DNA of 64,000 nucleotides. It comes from Pseudolabrys sp. FHR47 (GTDB lineage: Bacteria; Pseudomonadota; Alphaproteobacteria; Rhizobiales; Xanthobacteraceae). Below, in pieces: positions 54,506-63,191 of the stretch; position 1 is the stretch's first letter, and each line of letters opens with the position of its first letter. A program made the position numbers and the translations under genes. The DNA lies in the NCBI RefSeq assembly GCF_005153485.1, contig NZ_CP039740.1, forward strand, positions 4,095,001 to 4,159,000, written 5' to 3'. The notes below the pieces were generated by a model. That model was not told where the DNA came from. It searched no databases and saw nothing but the letters and a program-made list of their open reading frames with translations.

Positions 54506-55429
54506 TTGCAGATCTATCTCCCGATCGCCGACCTGCCCGTCAACATCTTCCTGGTCTTCGGGATGGGGCTGGCGGTCGGGTTCATCTCCGGCATGTTCGG
54601 CATCGGCGGCGGCTTCCTGATGACGCCGCTCCTGATCTTCACAGGCATCACCCCTGCGGTCGCCGTGGCCACGGTGACCAGCCATATCGCCGCCTCCTCC
54701 TTCACCGGCGCGATCAATTACTGGCGTAAGCGTGCCGTCGACATATCGCTGGCGCTGATGCTGCTGGCCGCCGGCATCGTCGGCACGGCGGCCGGCGTCT
54801 GGCTCTTCACCGTGCTGCGCGCGGTCGACCAACTCGATCTCGTCATCGGCCTGTCCTACGTGACGTTGCTCACCGCGGTCGGCGCGCTGATGATCAACGA
54901 GGGCGTGCAGGCGGAATTGCGGGCGCGGCGCGGCGGCCCCGCGATGCTGCGCCGTCCCGGCAGCCACACCTTCGTTCATGGCATGCCGCTGAAGATGCGC
55001 TTCAAGCGCTCCAAGATCTATGTGTCGGTCATTCCGGTGTGGGGCATCGGCTTCATGATCGGCTTCATCGGCGCGGTGCTCGGCATCGGCGGCGGCTTCC
55101 TCCTGGTGCCGATGCTCATCTATTTCCTGCGCGTGCCGACCGCGACCGTGATCGGCACGTCGATGGTCATGACCCTGATCACCATGACGTCAGCGACCGT
55201 GATGCATGCCGCCACCAACCACCTGGTCGACGCCGTGCTGGCGCTGATCCTGATGGTCGGCGGCGTCATCGGCGCGCAGTTCGGCGCCCATACCGGCCAG
55301 CGCATGCGCGCCGAGCGGTTGCGTTTGCTGCTCGGCCTCCTGGTGTTCATGGTCGGAATGCGATTTGCCTACGAACTGGTGGTGCGGCCCGACGAGCTCT
55401 ATTCGATCCGCATGGTGAGGTTCGACTGA
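54506..55429 (+). CDS. TauE/SafE family sulfite/anion exporter
   Basis: A 307-residue permease with about eight hydrophobic helices and the duplicated glycine motif GMFGIGGGFLMTPLL (about 27-41) and AVLGIGGGFLLVPML (about 191-205). TauE/SafE proteins export sulfite, sulfoacetate or related anions. TTG 54506 starts the protein (MQIYLPIAD) directly before the first helix; no ATG fits. Its stop overlaps the next gene (TGATG at 55427-55431), so the two are coupled. Confidence 0.9.
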   Translation: MQIYLPIADLPVNIFLVFGMGLAVGFISGMFGIGGGFLMTPLLIFTGITPAVAVATVTSHIAASSFTGAINYWRKRAVDISLALMLLAAGIVGTAAGVWLFTVLRAVDQLDLVIGLSYVTLLTAVGALMINEGVQAELRARRGGPAMLRRPGSHTFVHGMPLKMRFKRSKIYVSVIPVWGIGFMIGFIGAVLGIGGGFLLVPMLIYFLRVPTATVIGTSMVMTLITMTSATVMHAATNHLVDAVLALILMVGGVIGAQFGAHTGQRMRAERLRLLLGLLVFMVGMRFAYELVVRPDELYSIRMVRFD

Positions 55430-56205
55430 TGCGTCGCCTCGCCATCATCACCGCGATCCTCGCTTGTGCCGCCACAATGCCGACAGCCAAAGCCGAGCAG
55501 TTGGTGCTGTCGCTATCGACACATCGCGTTGCGGTGACCTCGAGTTTCGTCGGCGCCGATCTGGTGCTGTTCGGCACCATCGAGCCATCCGCGCCCCGCG
55601 CGGCGCTGCGCAGCGATTACGATATCGTCGTCACCGTGACCGGCCCGCGCGCGACATTGCGCACGCGCCGCAAGGAGCGCGTGCTCGGCGTCTGGGTCAA
55701 TGTCGATTCGCGCGAGTTCATTCGCGTGCCATCCTATCTTGCCGTGCTCAGCAACCGGCCGGTCACCGAAATCACGGATGCAGAAACGGCGCGCCGCCTG
55801 CAGCTCGGATTGAGCCAGGTCATTCTGACGCAGCGCATCGGTGCCGATTTCGCCGATACCGTGCCGGACGACCCGTTCCGGGTGAACTTCATCAATCTGA
55901 AGAAGGAAGCCGGCCAGTATCGCGAAACGCCGAACGGCGTGACCTTCCTGACGCCGACTGTGTTCCGCGTCGCCATTCCGTTGCCGGCCGACACCGCCAC
56001 CGGCGGCTACACCGTGGAGGTCAAGCTGTTTGCCGACCGCAAGCTCATCACGCGCAACAACACCGCGCTGGAAGTGATCAAGACCGGTTTCGAGCAATAT
56101 GTCTACGAGGCTTCGCAGCACCACGGCCTGACCTATGGCCTCGTCGCGGCGATGATGGCCTTGTTCATCGGCTGGGCCGGCAGCGTGGTGTTCAGGCGGG
56201 ATTAG
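55429..56205 (+). CDS. TIGR02186 family exported membrane protein
   Basis: A 258-residue protein of family TIGR02186, conserved in Alphaproteobacteria beside TauE/SafE genes, as here. A signal peptide (residues 1-23, ending AKAEQ) leads to a mostly beta periplasmic domain, and a C-terminal transmembrane helix (GLVAAMMALFIGWAGSVVF) precedes a short basic tail. The first base of its ATG is the last base of the upstream stop. Molecular role unknown; it is probably an accessory of the transporter. Its 3' end overlaps the convergent hydrolase gene by four bases. Confidence 0.85.
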   Translation: MRRLAIITAILACAATMPTAKAEQLVLSLSTHRVAVTSSFVGADLVLFGTIEPSAPRAALRSDYDIVVTVTGPRATLRTRRKERVLGVWVNVDSREFIRVPSYLAVLSNRPVTEITDAETARRLQLGLSQVILTQRIGADFADTVPDDPFRVNFINLKKEAGQYRETPNGVTFLTPTVFRVAIPLPADTATGGYTVEVKLFADRKLITRNNTALEVIKTGFEQYVYEASQHHGLTYGLVAAMMALFIGWAGSVVFRRD

Positions 56206-56978
56206 GCCATTTCGCGCGCGACTTCGCGCGCGACACCCGGTTCTAGCAGCCGCAAGCGATGTTCGATGCCGAGCGCCTTGAACGACCTTACCAGATCGTC
56301 GCGATCCTGCGTGAAATGCGCCCAGCTGTCGCAATGCACCGGCACGATCGCCGCTCGCGGGAAAGCATGCGCAGTTTCGATCGCGTCGTTGACGTTCATG
56401 GTGAGATTGAAGGGGCCGCGCGTCTGCGCCGAACCGGCGAACAGCACGACGATGCCGGCCTTGAAGCGCCGCGCCACCTCGGCAACACCGTCATACCAGA
56501 CCGTGTCGCCGGTGACGTAGATGGCCGGCCAGTTGTCGGCCTCCAGCACGAAGCCGATGACATCGCCGGCAAAGGGTTCGATGCCGGCAGGTCCGTGACG
56601 AGCCGGCGTAGCGCTGACGCGTACGGTGCCGCCATTCGGCGCCTTCAAATCGACGCTCTGCCACGGCGCCAGACCTTCGGTCTTGCCACCGAGCCGGCCG
56701 GCGCCAACTGATGTGGTGAGCACGCGGCCGGCGCGAGACAGATAATCACGCCCCGACGTATCGAGATTGTCGGCATGCTGATCGTGGCTGAGGAGCACGG
56801 CATCGACGTCGCCGATCTTCGCGGCGTCGAGCGCGGGACCATGCGTCTTGTGCAAGGTCACATGCGCAAGTTGGTAATCGCCCGGCGCATCGAAGGTCGG
56901 ATCGGTGATGAAACGCAGGCCGGCATACTCGATGACTACCGTCGGACCCCCGATGAGGGTAAGGCGTGGATTAAGCAT
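56202..56978 (-). CDS. Metallo-beta-lactamase-fold hydrolase (UlaG/L-ascorbate-lactonase-like)
   Basis: A 258-residue MBL-fold protein. The first metal site reads LLSHDQHADNLD, where the second histidine pair differs from HxHxDH (the last position is asparagine). Further ligands lie in VTGDTVWYDG and VPVHCDSWAHF. This pattern is close to UlaG-like lactonases and to proteins acting on small esters or lactones. ATG 56978 is chosen, 18 bp after the EamA gene stop on the same strand, so the two are probably cotranscribed. Confidence 0.83.
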   Translation of the reverse strand: MLNPRLTLIGGPTVVIEYAGLRFITDPTFDAPGDYQLAHVTLHKTHGPALDAAKIGDVDAVLLSHDQHADNLDTSGRDYLSRAGRVLTTSVGAGRLGGKTEGLAPWQSVDLKAPNGGTVRVSATPARHGPAGIEPFAGDVIGFVLEADNWPAIYVTGDTVWYDGVAEVARRFKAGIVVLFAGSAQTRGPFNLTMNVNDAIETAHAFPRAAIVPVHCDSWAHFTQDRDDLVRSFKALGIEHRLRLLEPGVAREVAREMA

Positions 56979-56995
56979 GATTGATCGCCTTGTCT

Positions 56996-57916
56996 TCAAT
57001 TGAGAACTGTCGCGGGGCGCGTGACGAGCCAGATTCCGAGCGCGACCGGAACGATGCCGAACAGATCGGCGGGGGCGAGGTGCTCGCCGAGGATAAGCCA
57101 GCCGAACAGCATGCCGAGCGGCGGGATGAGGAAGTGATAGCTGCTCGCCGCAGTCGCGCCGGACACGGTGAGAATGCGGAACCAGAGCAGATAGGCGAAG
57201 ATCGACACGAACAGCACGTTGTAGGCAAAGGCGACGAGCAGGCTCGTGCTCGGCACGATGTCGTGAAAGCTCTCGAAGCCGAGCGCGAAGGGCAGCACTG
57301 CGATCCCGGCGGCGAGACTCTGCACGCCATTGCCGATCCAGAGCCCCTGCTTCGGCGCGTAGAGCTTGAACAGGATGGTGCCGCCGACCAGCGAGAACAG
57401 CGACAGCACGGCTAGCGTAATGCCACCCAGTTGATCGGTGCCGAGCGCGAGCCGGCTCTGCACGATGACAGCGACGCCGCCGAGGCCGAGCAACAGGCCG
57501 ATCGCCTTGCGCCAGGTCATGTGCTCGCCGAGCACGGCCACGGCGAACACCGCGGTGACGATCGGGTTGGCGCTGATGATCAAAGCCGCAAGGCCGGCCG
57601 ACACCGTCTTCAGCGCGATGTAGCCGATGCCGAGATAGATCGCCTGGTTGGCGATGCCGAGCGCGGCGAACACGGCGACATCGCGCCGGCTCAGTGTCCA
57701 GCGTATCCCGCTCACGGGAGCGAGCGCCATCATCAGCGCGCCGGCGGCGAGAAAACGAACGGCGAGGAAAATCAGCGGCGGGCAGTCGGCGATCGCCACC
57801 TTGCCGGCCGAGAATGCGGAACTCCACAGCAGGATGAAACCGGCGACCATGAGTGCGAGGCGCAGGCGGCTGGTGCCGACCACGGGCGGGGCGGCGGACA
57901 AGGCAAATTGCGACAT
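56996..57916 (-). CDS. EamA/DMT family transporter
   Basis: A 306-residue ten-helix permease with two EamA repeats. The loop between helices 1 and 2 (SSAFSAGKVAIADCPPLIFLAVRFLAAG) and the glycine-rich segment before the last helix (LILGEHLAPADLFGIVPVALGIWLVTR) are typical. It diverges from a LysR gene with a clear LysR-type box between, so its expression is probably LysR-controlled. Substrate unknown. Confidence 0.9.
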   Translation of the reverse strand: MSQFALSAAPPVVGTSRLRLALMVAGFILLWSSAFSAGKVAIADCPPLIFLAVRFLAAGALMMALAPVSGIRWTLSRRDVAVFAALGIANQAIYLGIGYIALKTVSAGLAALIISANPIVTAVFAVAVLGEHMTWRKAIGLLLGLGGVAVIVQSRLALGTDQLGGITLAVLSLFSLVGGTILFKLYAPKQGLWIGNGVQSLAAGIAVLPFALGFESFHDIVPSTSLLVAFAYNVLFVSIFAYLLWFRILTVSGATAASSYHFLIPPLGMLFGWLILGEHLAPADLFGIVPVALGIWLVTRPATVLN

Positions 57917-57968
57917 CGAGACGGGTCCTTTCGCCTCATCAGGTAGGCTCGCCCTTACCTATTTGGAA

Positions 57969-57983
57969 ATTAAATGATATAAT
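57969..57983. promoter_or_regulatory. LysR-type box between the EamA and LysR genes
   Basis: ATTAAATGATATAAT has the ATT-N9-AAT form of LysR operators. It sits in a short AT-rich patch in the 99-bp divergent spacer, 33 bp before the LysR start codon. Binding is inferred. Confidence 0.6.
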
Positions 57984-58015
57984 TATTTCTAGTGGCTTTT
58001 CGAATAGGCTTCGCC

Positions 58016-58918
58016 ATGCTCGATATCGAACTCCTGCGCAGCTTCGTCTCGGTCGTCGATTCAGGCGGCTTCACCCGCGCCGGCGAACGCGTCCACCGGA
58101 CGCAGTCGACCGTGAGTCAGCAGATCAAGCGGCTGGAGGAATCGGTCGGCCGGCCTTTGCTGGTGCGCAATGGCAAGCAGGCGACGCCGACTGAGGAGGG
58201 CGAGCGGCTGCTGACCTATGCCCGGCGCATCCTGGCGCTGGAGCAGGAGGCGCGCGATGTCGTCAGCCAGCCGGTGGTCGAAGGCGTGGTGAGACTCGGC
58301 ATCCCGGAGGATTTCGCCGCCTACCGTCTCGTCGAACTGCTGTCTGACTTTGCGCGCGGTCGGCCGACACTGCGTCTCGACGTGCGCTGCGGCTTGAGCG
58401 TGGTGCTGCGCGGCCTGCTCGATCGCGGCGATCTCGACGTCGCCCTGATCAAGCGCAATCTCGGCGAGAGCGGCGGCATAGCGTCATGGCCCGAACGGCT
58501 GCAGTGGGTGACGAGCAAGAAGCACCCGGTCGACCTGTCACGCGATCCGGTGCCGATTGCCGTCGCCGAGCAGGGCTGCCTGTATCGCAATCGGCTGATC
58601 CATGCGCTCGAAAGCGCCGGGCGCACCTGGCATGTTGCTTACACGTCGCCGAACCTGCCTGGCATCCAGGCCGCGGTGGCAGCCGGGCTCGGCGTCGCCG
58701 TCCTTCCGGACGTCGCCATCACCGACAGGCATCGCATTATCGACACGCATGGCCTCGCGCCGCTGACCAACACCGAGATCGCGCTGATCGTGTCGGAGCG
58801 CGCCAGCCCCGCGGCGCGGCGAATCGCGGACGTACTGGCCGAATTCTGCACGGAACTGGACCCGCGCAGGCGGGCACAAGGTCAGCCGGCCAAACAGCGC
58901 TTAGCGGCGAAGGCGTAG
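58016..58918 (+). CDS. LysR family transcriptional regulator
   Basis: A 300-residue LTTR. The helix-turn-helix (about 4-63) includes FVSVVDSGGFTRAGERVHRTQSTVSQQI, and the effector domain begins near residue 90 (GVVRLGIPEDFAAYRL). ATG 58016 is preferred over the GTG at 57992, which would extend into the operator region. It diverges from the EamA transporter, the likely target. Its last 37 bases overlap the end of the convergent pdeM gene. Confidence 0.9.
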   Translation: MLDIELLRSFVSVVDSGGFTRAGERVHRTQSTVSQQIKRLEESVGRPLLVRNGKQATPTEEGERLLTYARRILALEQEARDVVSQPVVEGVVRLGIPEDFAAYRLVELLSDFARGRPTLRLDVRCGLSVVLRGLLDRGDLDVALIKRNLGESGGIASWPERLQWVTSKKHPVDLSRDPVPIAVAEQGCLYRNRLIHALESAGRTWHVAYTSPNLPGIQAAVAAGLGVAVLPDVAITDRHRIIDTHGLAPLTNTEIALIVSERASPAARRIADVLAEFCTELDPRRRAQGQPAKQRLAAKA

Positions 58919-59562
58919 AGCCGGTCCTCGCCGAGCATGTGCGCGGTGAAGGCGAGCGTGCCGAACAGATCGGCAAAGGCGGCGTCGCGGATGTTGAGCC
59001 CGCCGGTGAATTCGCCGAAGGCCGGCATGACCAGGCGCGTCTCATCGGCGGCGAAACAACGGCGGCGCACAGAGCGGCCGCGCTGCGCGATCTTCGCCAC
59101 CGGATGCAGATGGCCGGCGATTTCGCCTGCGGCGCCGCTCGGCAGATGACGGAAGGTGAGCGCGTCGATGGCCAAGGTGTGCGTGAACACGCCGCCGATG
59201 CCATCGGCCGGTTCCGGATCGTGATTGCCGGTGATCCAGATCCAGTCGCGGCCGCGCTGCAGCGTTGCGATGCTGTCGCGATCCTCGGCGGCGAGGCGTG
59301 ACGGGCCGCCGCCATCATGGAAGCTGTCGCCGAGCGCGACCACCATGCGCGGCGCGTAATGCGCGATGAGTTTGGTCAGCCGCGCCAGAGTTGCGGCGGT
59401 ATCGTAAGGCGGCAGCAGCATTCCGCGCGCTGCGAAGCTCGAGCCTTTTTCCAGATGCAGATCGCTGACGACGAGCAGGCCGTGCTCGGGCCAGTAGAGA
59501 GCGCCGGAGGGATCGAGGATGAGGGAGACGGAGGAAACGTCAACGCAATGATCGGCGCGCAC
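58882..59562 (-). CDS. pdeM: Ligase-associated DNA damage response phosphoesterase (PdeM)
   Basis: A 226-residue calcineurin-like phosphoesterase. Its metal motifs are intact: SDLHLEKGSS (DxH), VALGDSFHDGG (GD), TGNHDPEP (GNHD) and AGHLHP (GHxH). In the ligase-associated DNA repair set this protein is a nuclease acting with an Lhr-type helicase. The start is a GTG at 59562, chosen because GGAGGTG lies eight bases upstream; that ribosome site is inside the dispersed repeat at 59571-59690. Same strand as the helicase gene, 139 bp downstream of it. Confidence 0.88.
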   Translation of the reverse strand: MRADHCVDVSSVSLILDPSGALYWPEHGLLVVSDLHLEKGSSFAARGMLLPPYDTAATLARLTKLIAHYAPRMVVALGDSFHDGGGPSRLAAEDRDSIATLQRGRDWIWITGNHDPEPADGIGGVFTHTLAIDALTFRHLPSGAAGEIAGHLHPVAKIAQRGRSVRRRCFAADETRLVMPAFGEFTGGLNIRDAAFADLFGTLAFTAHMLGEDRLYAFAAKRCLAG

Positions 59563-59570
59563 GCTTTCTT

Positions 59571-59690
59571 CACCTCCCTCTGCAAGGGGGAGGTCGGATA
59601 GCGAAGCTATTCGGGTGGGGGTCGCTACCAAGATGACCCCACCCCGATCACGCTTCGCGTGATCGACCCTCCCCTTTCAGGGGAGGGATA
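59571..59690. repeat. Palindromic intergenic repeat (CCCTCCCC family), copy 2
   Basis: A roughly 120-bp element between the helicase and pdeM genes. CACCTCCCTCTGCAAGG at the left matches the reverse of GACCCTCCCCTTTCAGGGG at the right in part, and GTGGGG/CCCCAC segments pair inside. It supplies the ribosome-binding site of pdeM, so the repeat has been taken into the expression signals of a gene. Confidence 0.7.
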
Positions 59691-59701
59691 AGAAAGAGCG
59701 C

Positions 59702-62233
59702 TCAATTCATCGCCTCTTTGATCAATTCATCCGCGGCTTCCGCCAGCAGACTGTCCGCCGCTTCGCCATAGACCGTTTCGCGGCCAATCTCCAGCATCAC
59801 CGGGACCGCCAGCGGCGAGACGTGGTCGAGCCTTTTATGGACGATTCGGCCCTGCACACGCGACAGCATTTCCGACAGCCGCTTGATGTCGAGCAGCCCG
59901 CTCGCGGCATCGGCCCGCGCCGCGCGCAGCAGGATGTGATCGGCCTGATGCTTGCGCAAGACGTCGTAGACAAGGTCGGTGGATATCGTGAGCTGCCGCC
60001 GCGTCTTCTCTTCGCCGGGGAACCGGCGCTCGATCAGCCCGGCGATGATGGCGCAAGTACGGAACGTGCGCTTCATCAGCGCCGATTCATCGAGCCAGGC
60101 CTCGAGATCGTCGCCGAGCATGTCCTCGGCGAAGAGTTCCTTCAGCGACAGACCGCCGCGCGCGATGCGAAGGCCCATATCGCCGAGGCCCCACACCGCC
60201 AGCGCATATTCATTGGCGACAAAACCGAGCGGCTTGAGGCCCCAGCGCTCCAGGCGCCGTGTCAGCAGCATGCCGAGTGTCTGATGCGCCAGGCGCCCCT
60301 CGAACGGATAACAAACGAGATAGTTCTTGGCGGCGCGCGGAAAGGTTTCGACCAGCAGATCGTTGGCCGGCGGCAAAAGCGAGCGCCACTTCTGAATCTC
60401 CAGCCACTCGCGCACCTGCGCCGGCAGCGCGCCCCACGCCTTCGGATCGGCGAGAATGCCGCGCACGCGCGCCGCGAGATAAGTCGAGAGCGGGAATTTG
60501 CCGCCTTCATAGGCCGGCACTTTGGGATCGGTCGCGGTGGAGCGCGAGACATAGACCTCGTTCTCGACCAGCGCCTCGTAGCGCAGGATCTCGCCGGCGA
60601 AGACGAAGGTGTCGCCCGCGGTGAGGCCTTCGATGAAATATTCTTCGACCTGGCCGAGCACGCGGCCGCCGCGCGGGATCATGACGCTGCCGCCGCGGCG
60701 CGACCTCATGAGCCGCACCTTCAGCATGTCGGCTTCGACAATGGTGCCGATATTCATGCGGTAGCGCTGCGCCACATTGGGATGGGTGACGCGCCAGCGA
60801 CCATCTTTGTTCTGCCTGATCTTGGCGAAGCGCTCATAAGCCTTGAGCGCATAACCGCCGGTGGCAACGAAATCCACGACGGCGTCGAAGTCGGAACGCG
60901 CCAGTTTCGTGTAAGGCGCGGCGGCGCGCACTTCGTCGTAAAGCTCGTCCGACAAAAACGGCTCGCCAACGGCGCGGCCGAGCACATGTTGCGCCAGCAC
61001 ATCGAGCGCGCCCGTTCTGAGCGGCGGCGTGTCCTGCGCATTCTCGGCAACGGCGTCGATCGCCGCCGTGCATTCCAGCACTTCGAAACGATTGGACGGC
61101 ACCAGCACCGCTTTGGACGGCTCGTCGAGCCGGTGATTGGCGCGTCCTATGCGTTGCAAGAGCCGTGACGAGCCTTTCGGCGCGCCAATATTGATAACCA
61201 GATCGACATCGCCCCAGTCGATGCCGAGATCGAGCGACGAGGTACAGACTACCGCGCGCAGTTTGCCGGCGGCCATGGCGTCCTCGACCTTGCGGCGCTG
61301 CGCGACATCGAGCGAGCCGTGATGCAACGCGATGGCGAGGTTGTCGTCGTTGATGCCCCACAAAGCCTGGAAGGTGAACTCGGCCTGACTGCGGGTGTTG
61401 ACGAACAGCAACGTCGTCTTGTGGCGCTTGATGAGTTCATACATCTCGCCAAGCGCATGGCGCGCCGAGTGTCCTGCCCAGGGCAGCCGTTCGGTGGTGT
61501 CGAGCATGGACACGTTGGGTTGCGCGCCGGCCTGCGCGACGACGAGATCGGCGCGCGCCTCCCCATCCGGCCGCTGCGGCACCAGAAAGCGGCACAAGTC
61601 ATCCGGCTCAGCGACAGTGGCGGACAGGCCGACGGTGACGAGATCGGGCGCCAGCGTGAAGAGGCGCGCCAAACCCAGCGACAACAGGTCTCCCCGTTTG
61701 GACAGCACCAGCGAATGCAGTTCGTCGAGGATGACTCGCTTGAGCGAGCCGAACAAAAACGGCGCGTCGGCGGTGGCGAGCAGCAGCGCGAGTTGCTCGG
61801 GCGTGGTGAGCAGAATGTCCGGCGGATCGCGGCGCTGGCGCTGACGCTTCGAGGTCGGCGTGTCGCCGGTGCGCGTCTCCAGCCGGATCGGCAGCTTCAT
61901 CTCGGCAACCGGCGCTTCGAGATTGCGCGCGATGTCGACAGCCAGCGCCTTCAGCGGCGAGATGTAGAGCGTGTGCAGCCCGCCTTCGCGGCGAATGCCA
62001 CTGCCGGTGGAAACGAGCTTTTTCTTTTGAACGCGCTGCGATGCTTCGTAGAGCTCGACCAGCGTCGGCAGGAATCCCGCGAGCGTCTTGCCACCGCCGG
62101 TCGGCGCGATCAGCAGCGATGACTTGCCGGCGCGCGCCTTCTCGAGCAGCGCCAACTGATGCGCACGCGGCTGCCATCCCCGCGAGGCGAACCAGCACGT
62201 GAAGATATCGGGGAGCAGCGCTTGCCCGCTCAA
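59702..62233 (-). CDS. Ligase-associated DEXH-box DNA helicase (Lhr-like)
   Basis: An 843-residue superfamily 2 helicase of the Lhr family's shorter, ligase-associated type. Motif I is APTGGGKTLAG (about 44-54), motif II ILDELHSL (DELH), motif III GLSATVAEP, and the second RecA domain carries STR-like TSSLDLGIDWG and QRIGRANHR. A winged-helix and Lhr-specific C-terminal domain follow. The TTG start at 62233 overlaps the methyltransferase stop (TTGA), and GGAGG lies just upstream, implying coupling. It unwinds DNA or RNA-DNA hybrids for repair. Confidence 0.93.
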   Translation of the reverse strand: MSGQALLPDIFTCWFASRGWQPRAHQLALLEKARAGKSSLLIAPTGGGKTLAGFLPTLVELYEASQRVQKKKLVSTGSGIRREGGLHTLYISPLKALAVDIARNLEAPVAEMKLPIRLETRTGDTPTSKRQRQRRDPPDILLTTPEQLALLLATADAPFLFGSLKRVILDELHSLVLSKRGDLLSLGLARLFTLAPDLVTVGLSATVAEPDDLCRFLVPQRPDGEARADLVVAQAGAQPNVSMLDTTERLPWAGHSARHALGEMYELIKRHKTTLLFVNTRSQAEFTFQALWGINDDNLAIALHHGSLDVAQRRKVEDAMAAGKLRAVVCTSSLDLGIDWGDVDLVINIGAPKGSSRLLQRIGRANHRLDEPSKAVLVPSNRFEVLECTAAIDAVAENAQDTPPLRTGALDVLAQHVLGRAVGEPFLSDELYDEVRAAAPYTKLARSDFDAVVDFVATGGYALKAYERFAKIRQNKDGRWRVTHPNVAQRYRMNIGTIVEADMLKVRLMRSRRGGSVMIPRGGRVLGQVEEYFIEGLTAGDTFVFAGEILRYEALVENEVYVSRSTATDPKVPAYEGGKFPLSTYLAARVRGILADPKAWGALPAQVREWLEIQKWRSLLPPANDLLVETFPRAAKNYLVCYPFEGRLAHQTLGMLLTRRLERWGLKPLGFVANEYALAVWGLGDMGLRIARGGLSLKELFAEDMLGDDLEAWLDESALMKRTFRTCAIIAGLIERRFPGEEKTRRQLTISTDLVYDVLRKHQADHILLRAARADAASGLLDIKRLSEMLSRVQGRIVHKRLDHVSPLAVPVMLEIGRETVYGEAADSLLAEAADELIKEAMN

Positions 62234-63147
62234 GCCCCCTCCTTCTTGGCAACAACGACCAACCCCGGAACCGCCACGCCCCTCTCCGTGCGCGTTGACG
62301 CACGCTCGCAAACCAGAAGCTCGAGCCCGCCGCCAGCCACCGCAGCGCGCACATGCGCCTCCGAATGCGCATAGCGCAACGTATCGCGCAAAATCACGCC
62401 GTCATCGTCATGCGTTTCGACGCTGAAGGCGAGATAACCGCCCGGCTTCAGAACTCGCGCGATCGGCACGCCGATCTGCATGAGTTCGTGGAAGTAAATG
62501 AAAACATCCGCAGCCAGAACGAGGTCGAAGGAATTCGGGCGCGCACTTCCGAGAAAAGTCATCGCCTCGGCTTCGACGAGTTCATCATAGACCTTCTTGC
62601 CCTGCGCCACCTGAAGCATGCCGCCGGACAAGTCGACGCCGGTCAGCCGGCCGCACAGCGCCCGGAACAGATCGCCGGCAAGCCCGGTGCCGCAGCCGAG
62701 ATCGAGCGCATCGGCAAAGTGCGATGGCGCGCCGGCGCGCGTCAGCGCATCGAGCAATAATTGCGGCCCGCGATAATTGAGATGGCCGGTGAGCGAGGTT
62801 TCAAACTTCGGCGCATAACCGTCGAACAGCGACTGGATGTAACCAATCGGCATGGCGACCGGCGGCAGCGCACCAAGACGGGCGAGCCGCACCGCCGCGC
62901 CATGGGCGTCGCGCGGATCGGCCGCGCGCGCCTTCTCGAAGGCCGCCACCGCGCCGACGGTATTGCCGAGCTTTTCGCGCGTCTCGCCCAGCGCAAACCA
63001 GGCCGCGGCAAAACCGGGCGCCAGCGCCACCACCTCGGCCAGCAGTTCCGCCGCGGCGGCGTGGTCGCCTTCGTCGATCAGGCCGCGCGCCCATTCGAAA
63101 CGGCGGTCGGCGATGAGGTCGCCGGAGGTCTGGTGGATGGCACTCAA
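62230..63147 (-). CDS. TPR-containing SAM-dependent methyltransferase
   Basis: A 305-residue protein. The first 90 or so residues form TPR-like helical repeats (AAAELLAEVVALAPGFAAAWFALG, AVAAFEKARAADPRDA). A class I methyltransferase follows with motif I ALDLGCGTGLAG (about 148-159), VDLSGGML and the post-motif ARVLKPGGYLAFSVE. It immediately precedes, and overlaps, the repair helicase gene. The overlap suggests a functional link, but its substrate (DNA, protein or small molecule) is unknown. Confidence 0.87.
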   Translation of the reverse strand: MSAIHQTSGDLIADRRFEWARGLIDEGDHAAAAELLAEVVALAPGFAAAWFALGETREKLGNTVGAVAAFEKARAADPRDAHGAAVRLARLGALPPVAMPIGYIQSLFDGYAPKFETSLTGHLNYRGPQLLLDALTRAGAPSHFADALDLGCGTGLAGDLFRALCGRLTGVDLSGGMLQVAQGKKVYDELVEAEAMTFLGSARPNSFDLVLAADVFIYFHELMQIGVPIARVLKPGGYLAFSVETHDDDGVILRDTLRYAHSEAHVRAAVAGGGLELLVCERASTRTERGVAVPGLVVVAKKEGA

Positions 63148-63191
63148 AGGGGCGCTCGCGCGTTACGGGTTCAATGCTTATCTAGACCGTC

